Shown here in pieces: positions 30,890-32,966 of a stretch of DNA of 32,966 nt. The notes below the pieces were generated by a model, which was not told the origin of the DNA, did not search any database, and was given only the letters and a program-made list of their open reading frames with translations. Source of the stretch: Sedimentisphaerales bacterium (GTDB lineage: Bacteria > Planctomycetota > Phycisphaerae > Sedimentisphaerales > Anaerobacaceae); assembly GCA_030611315.1 (NCBI GenBank), contig JAUWPZ010000029.1, positions 1 through 32,966 of the forward strand, written 5' to 3'. The stretch's first letter is position 1. The number at the start of each line of letters is the position of its first letter. The position numbers and the translations under genes were made by a program.

Positions 30890-30918
30890 AAACTGTGCGC
30901 TGCGAGCACACGGTTTTT
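30890..30918 (+). terminator. Possible terminator after the cytochrome gene
   Basis: tgtgc (30894-30898) pairs with gcaca (30906-30910), extended by aaac/gttt across a 2-nt bulge, then ttttt. A moderate hairpin 38 nt after the stop. Confidence 0.45.
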
Positions 30919-30948
30919 CTGATTTTTGCGATGGTAAGGAGACCGCAA

Positions 30949-32966
30949 ATGAGCCGACTTCATAAAGCTGTCAATGCCGGAATTCATCGAAGCAACATCT
31001 ATTTTTACTTATTTATGACTTTATCTGTTATATTGTGCCTTTTTTCAGGCAGTTGCACAGCTAACGCGCAAGCGAGTTTCAGCGGACAAGCCCAAAAGCC
31101 TTTCGTCGAGGGAGCAAACTTCAACCCGGCCGTGCCGACGCCGCAGTCGGTAACGGGTTACGCCGTCGCCGAAAAGGCAGTCCGCTATGATGCACTTGTT
31201 CGCTACCTGCAGGCCCTGGCCAAGGCATCCGACCGTGTAACGCTCACAGATTATGGCCTGACTTATGAGGGCCGGACGCTTTACTATGTTACTATCACCA
31301 GCGAGGCCAACCACAAACGGCTCGAAAAGATTAAGGCGGACAACGCAAAACTCTCCGACCCGCGCACGCTCCAGGGAGCTGAGAAGGCAAATCAGCTAAT
31401 CGCTAACCTCCCTGCCGTCGCCTGGATGAACTACAGCATCCACGGCGACGAGCTCTCAAGTACCGACGCCGCCATGTACGTTGCATATCACCTCGCGGCA
31501 TCCGAGGACGAAACCAACCGAAAACTCCTGGACCGTCTCGTTGTTCATATTACCCCCCTTGTAAATCCCGACGGCAGGGAACGCTATCTAAGCCACCTCG
31601 AACAGTTGACCGGCGTCGTCTCGAGCCCCGATTATCAGTCGATGCAGCACCAGGCGCTTTGGTCGAGGGGGCGGGGAAACCATTATCTGTTCGACCTCAA
31701 CCGCGACTGGCTTGTGCATATCCAGCCGGAAGTCCGTGATTTGGCAGAGGTGATTTTGTCCTGGAATCCACATCTGCTGGTGGATTCACATGAGCAAGGT
31801 GCTATCGATACCTACCTGTTTGATCCGCCCCGAGATCCCATCAATATTCACCTTTCGCCAAAGGTAATGGAATGGCGCAAGCGTTTCAGCTCCGACCAGG
31901 CCGAGGCCTTCGATCGCTACGGATGGAGTTACTATACCAGGGATTGGTACAGCGCCTGGGCCCCTATCTACAACAATGCCTGGGCTAATCTGCAAGGTGC
32001 GATCGGACTTCTCTATGAACAAGCCAGGGTCGATGCAGCCTCTGTCAAACATCCCACCGGCAAGGAAATCAGCTATCGCGAAACAGTACACCATCATATT
32101 GTAAGTACTCTGGCCAACCTGGAGACACTCCGTACAAACCGCCATGAAATTATGAGGGATTATTTTGAGGACCGGCAGTGGGCAGTCAGCGATGAAGAGC
32201 CTGATGGCGGTACGTTTTTACTGCCACCTTGCGAAGATACTACAAGGCGGGAACAACTGGTTAACCTAATTAAGCATCATGGCATCGAAGTTGGATTTGC
32301 ACAGCAGTCTTTTAATGCCGACGATGTAACTGACATGTGGGGATACAATCACCAACGCCTCAAATTTCCGGAAGGTACACTTGTGGTGCGCTTGAGACAG
32401 CCACACCGTCGTATGCTTCAGACGTTGTGCGAATTCGACCCACGCTTTACTGACAGTCTTTTATTGAAAGAACGTAAAGAGCTGGAAAATCGCAGAAGAA
32501 CGCTGATTTACGACGTTACTTCCTGGAGTCTGCCTCTGGCATTTGGTGTCGAGTCTTACTGGGCCAATAAAATGCCGGATGTTACACTGCGCTCCAAGCC
32601 TTTGGGGCCGGCCAGTGATTCGTCAAAACTGAAAAAGAAAAGCAATTACGGCTACTTGATTGATTTTAGAAATTCCGACATATATTCCGTTCTGGTTCGT
32701 CTTTTTGAGAAAGAATGTCATCCGCGCATCGCGACAAAACCACTTAAGATCGAAAGTCGAGAGTACAACGCGGGGACGGTCCTGCTTCGCAGCCATGAGA
32801 ATCCTGACGGACTTTTTGAGGTCCTGCAGAAAATCGCTTCTGATTTCGGTACCAATATCCAGAGAGTAGATAGTGCGCTAGCAGAAGATGGTCCTGATCT
32901 TGGCGGTCGGAAGTTCAGGCTATTATCACCACCACGTGTGGCGATAGCTTCGCAATGGCCTGTCCG
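30949..32966 (+). CDS. M14-family zinc carboxypeptidase, 3' end outside the window
   Basis: The frame is open from ATG 30949 (preceded by aaggaga, 30936-30942) to the window edge, 672 residues with no stop. A signal segment (about 15-42, YLFMTLSVILCLF then GSCTANAQA) directs export; whether the cysteine is lipidated is unclear. M14 marks are IHGDELSS (zinc ligands His165 and Glu168), PLVNPDGRERY, FDLNRDW, LLVDSHEQG (third ligand His281) and LLYEQAR (Glu357, likely catalytic). The protein would remove C-terminal residues or cut gamma-linked peptides outside the cytoplasm. After the catalytic domain there is a long second region, and the last visible residues, KFRLLSPPRVAIASQWPV, look like the entry to a glutamine-amidotransferase-like C-terminal domain known in large M14 relatives. 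The length beyond the window is unknown. Confidence 0.9.
   Translation, partial: MSRLHKAVNAGIHRSNIYFYLFMTLSVILCLFSGSCTANAQASFSGQAQKPFVEGANFNPAVPTPQSVTGYAVAEKAVRYDALVRYLQALAKASDRVTLTDYGLTYEGRTLYYVTITSEANHKRLEKIKADNAKLSDPRTLQGAEKANQLIANLPAVAWMNYSIHGDELSSTDAAMYVAYHLAASEDETNRKLLDRLVVHITPLVNPDGRERYLSHLEQLTGVVSSPDYQSMQHQALWSRGRGNHYLFDLNRDWLVHIQPEVRDLAEVILSWNPHLLVDSHEQGAIDTYLFDPPRDPINIHLSPKVMEWRKRFSSDQAEAFDRYGWSYYTRDWYSAWAPIYNNAWANLQGAIGLLYEQARVDAASVKHPTGKEISYRETVHHHIVSTLANLETLRTNRHEIMRDYFEDRQWAVSDEEPDGGTFLLPPCEDTTRREQLVNLIKHHGIEVGFAQQSFNADDVTDMWGYNHQRLKFPEGTLVVRLRQPHRRMLQTLCEFDPRFTDSLLLKERKELENRRRTLIYDVTSWSLPLAFGVESYWANKMPDVTLRSKPLGPASDSSKLKKKSNYGYLIDFRNSDIYSVLVRLFEKECHPRIATKPLKIESREYNAGTVLLRSHENPDGLFEVLQKIASDFGTNIQRVDSALAEDGPDLGGRKFRLLSPPRVAIASQWPV

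Overview
The window looks like chromosome from a planctomycete, probably class Phycisphaerae; this is inferred from gene content only. Pointers are an archaeal/vacuolar-type ATPase operon, Tat-exported versions of sugar-isomerase-like and aldo/keto-reductase-like proteins, LamG/jellyroll proteins, a dockerin-like C-terminal domain, an HNH-AP2 endonuclease, a four-helix-bundle (S23/IVS-type) cassette, and very large envelope proteins. Intergenic DNA is full of short, sentence-like repeats. No tRNA, rRNA, CRISPR array or complete insertion sequence was seen.

Layout. (1) 1-4031 is a disturbed V/A-ATPase operon: a 7-bp tandem repeat, subunit B, a four-helix-bundle gene flanked by gaATGagtg-like repeats, and subunit D. 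Then comes a 1.24-kb AT-rich insert with a small staphylococcal-nuclease-like gene and a HEPN-domain gene. The insert ends in a second, synonymously diverged copy of the last 30 codons of the subunit D gene, as expected if a cassette entered the 3' end of atpD and supplied a replacement end. (2) 4032-6297 is repeat-rich accessory DNA with a small two-TM protein, an HNH-AP2 endonuclease and a 39-residue ORF resembling the tail of a ferritin-like/rubrerythrin domain. (3) 6298-9112, minus strand: a Tat-exported fucose/arabinose-isomerase-fold protein and a YWTD-type beta-propeller gene cut short by a 146-bp inverted-repeat element that supplies its stop codon. (4) 9226-16188: a 2320-residue secreted esterase, eight FN3-like repeats, Calx-beta, two beta-helices, a nested LamG domain and a dockerin-like end. 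(5) 16628-27833: two tightly coupled genes (1113 and 2619 aa) that encode three paralogous copies of one unnamed envelope module; the second gene is a fusion of two modules. (6) 28257-32966: a LamG protein, a Tat-exported AKR homologue with an altered catalytic tetrad, a four-heme c-type lipoprotein and a zinc carboxypeptidase (M14) that runs off the window.

How the parts work together: the ATPase genes are energy metabolism. Most of the rest is exported or envelope-anchored and suits a cell specialised in polymer or carbohydrate handling at its surface. The strongest candidates for something undescribed are the triple-module envelope proteins (16628-27833) and the target-restoring nuclease/HEPN cassette in atpD (2703-4031).
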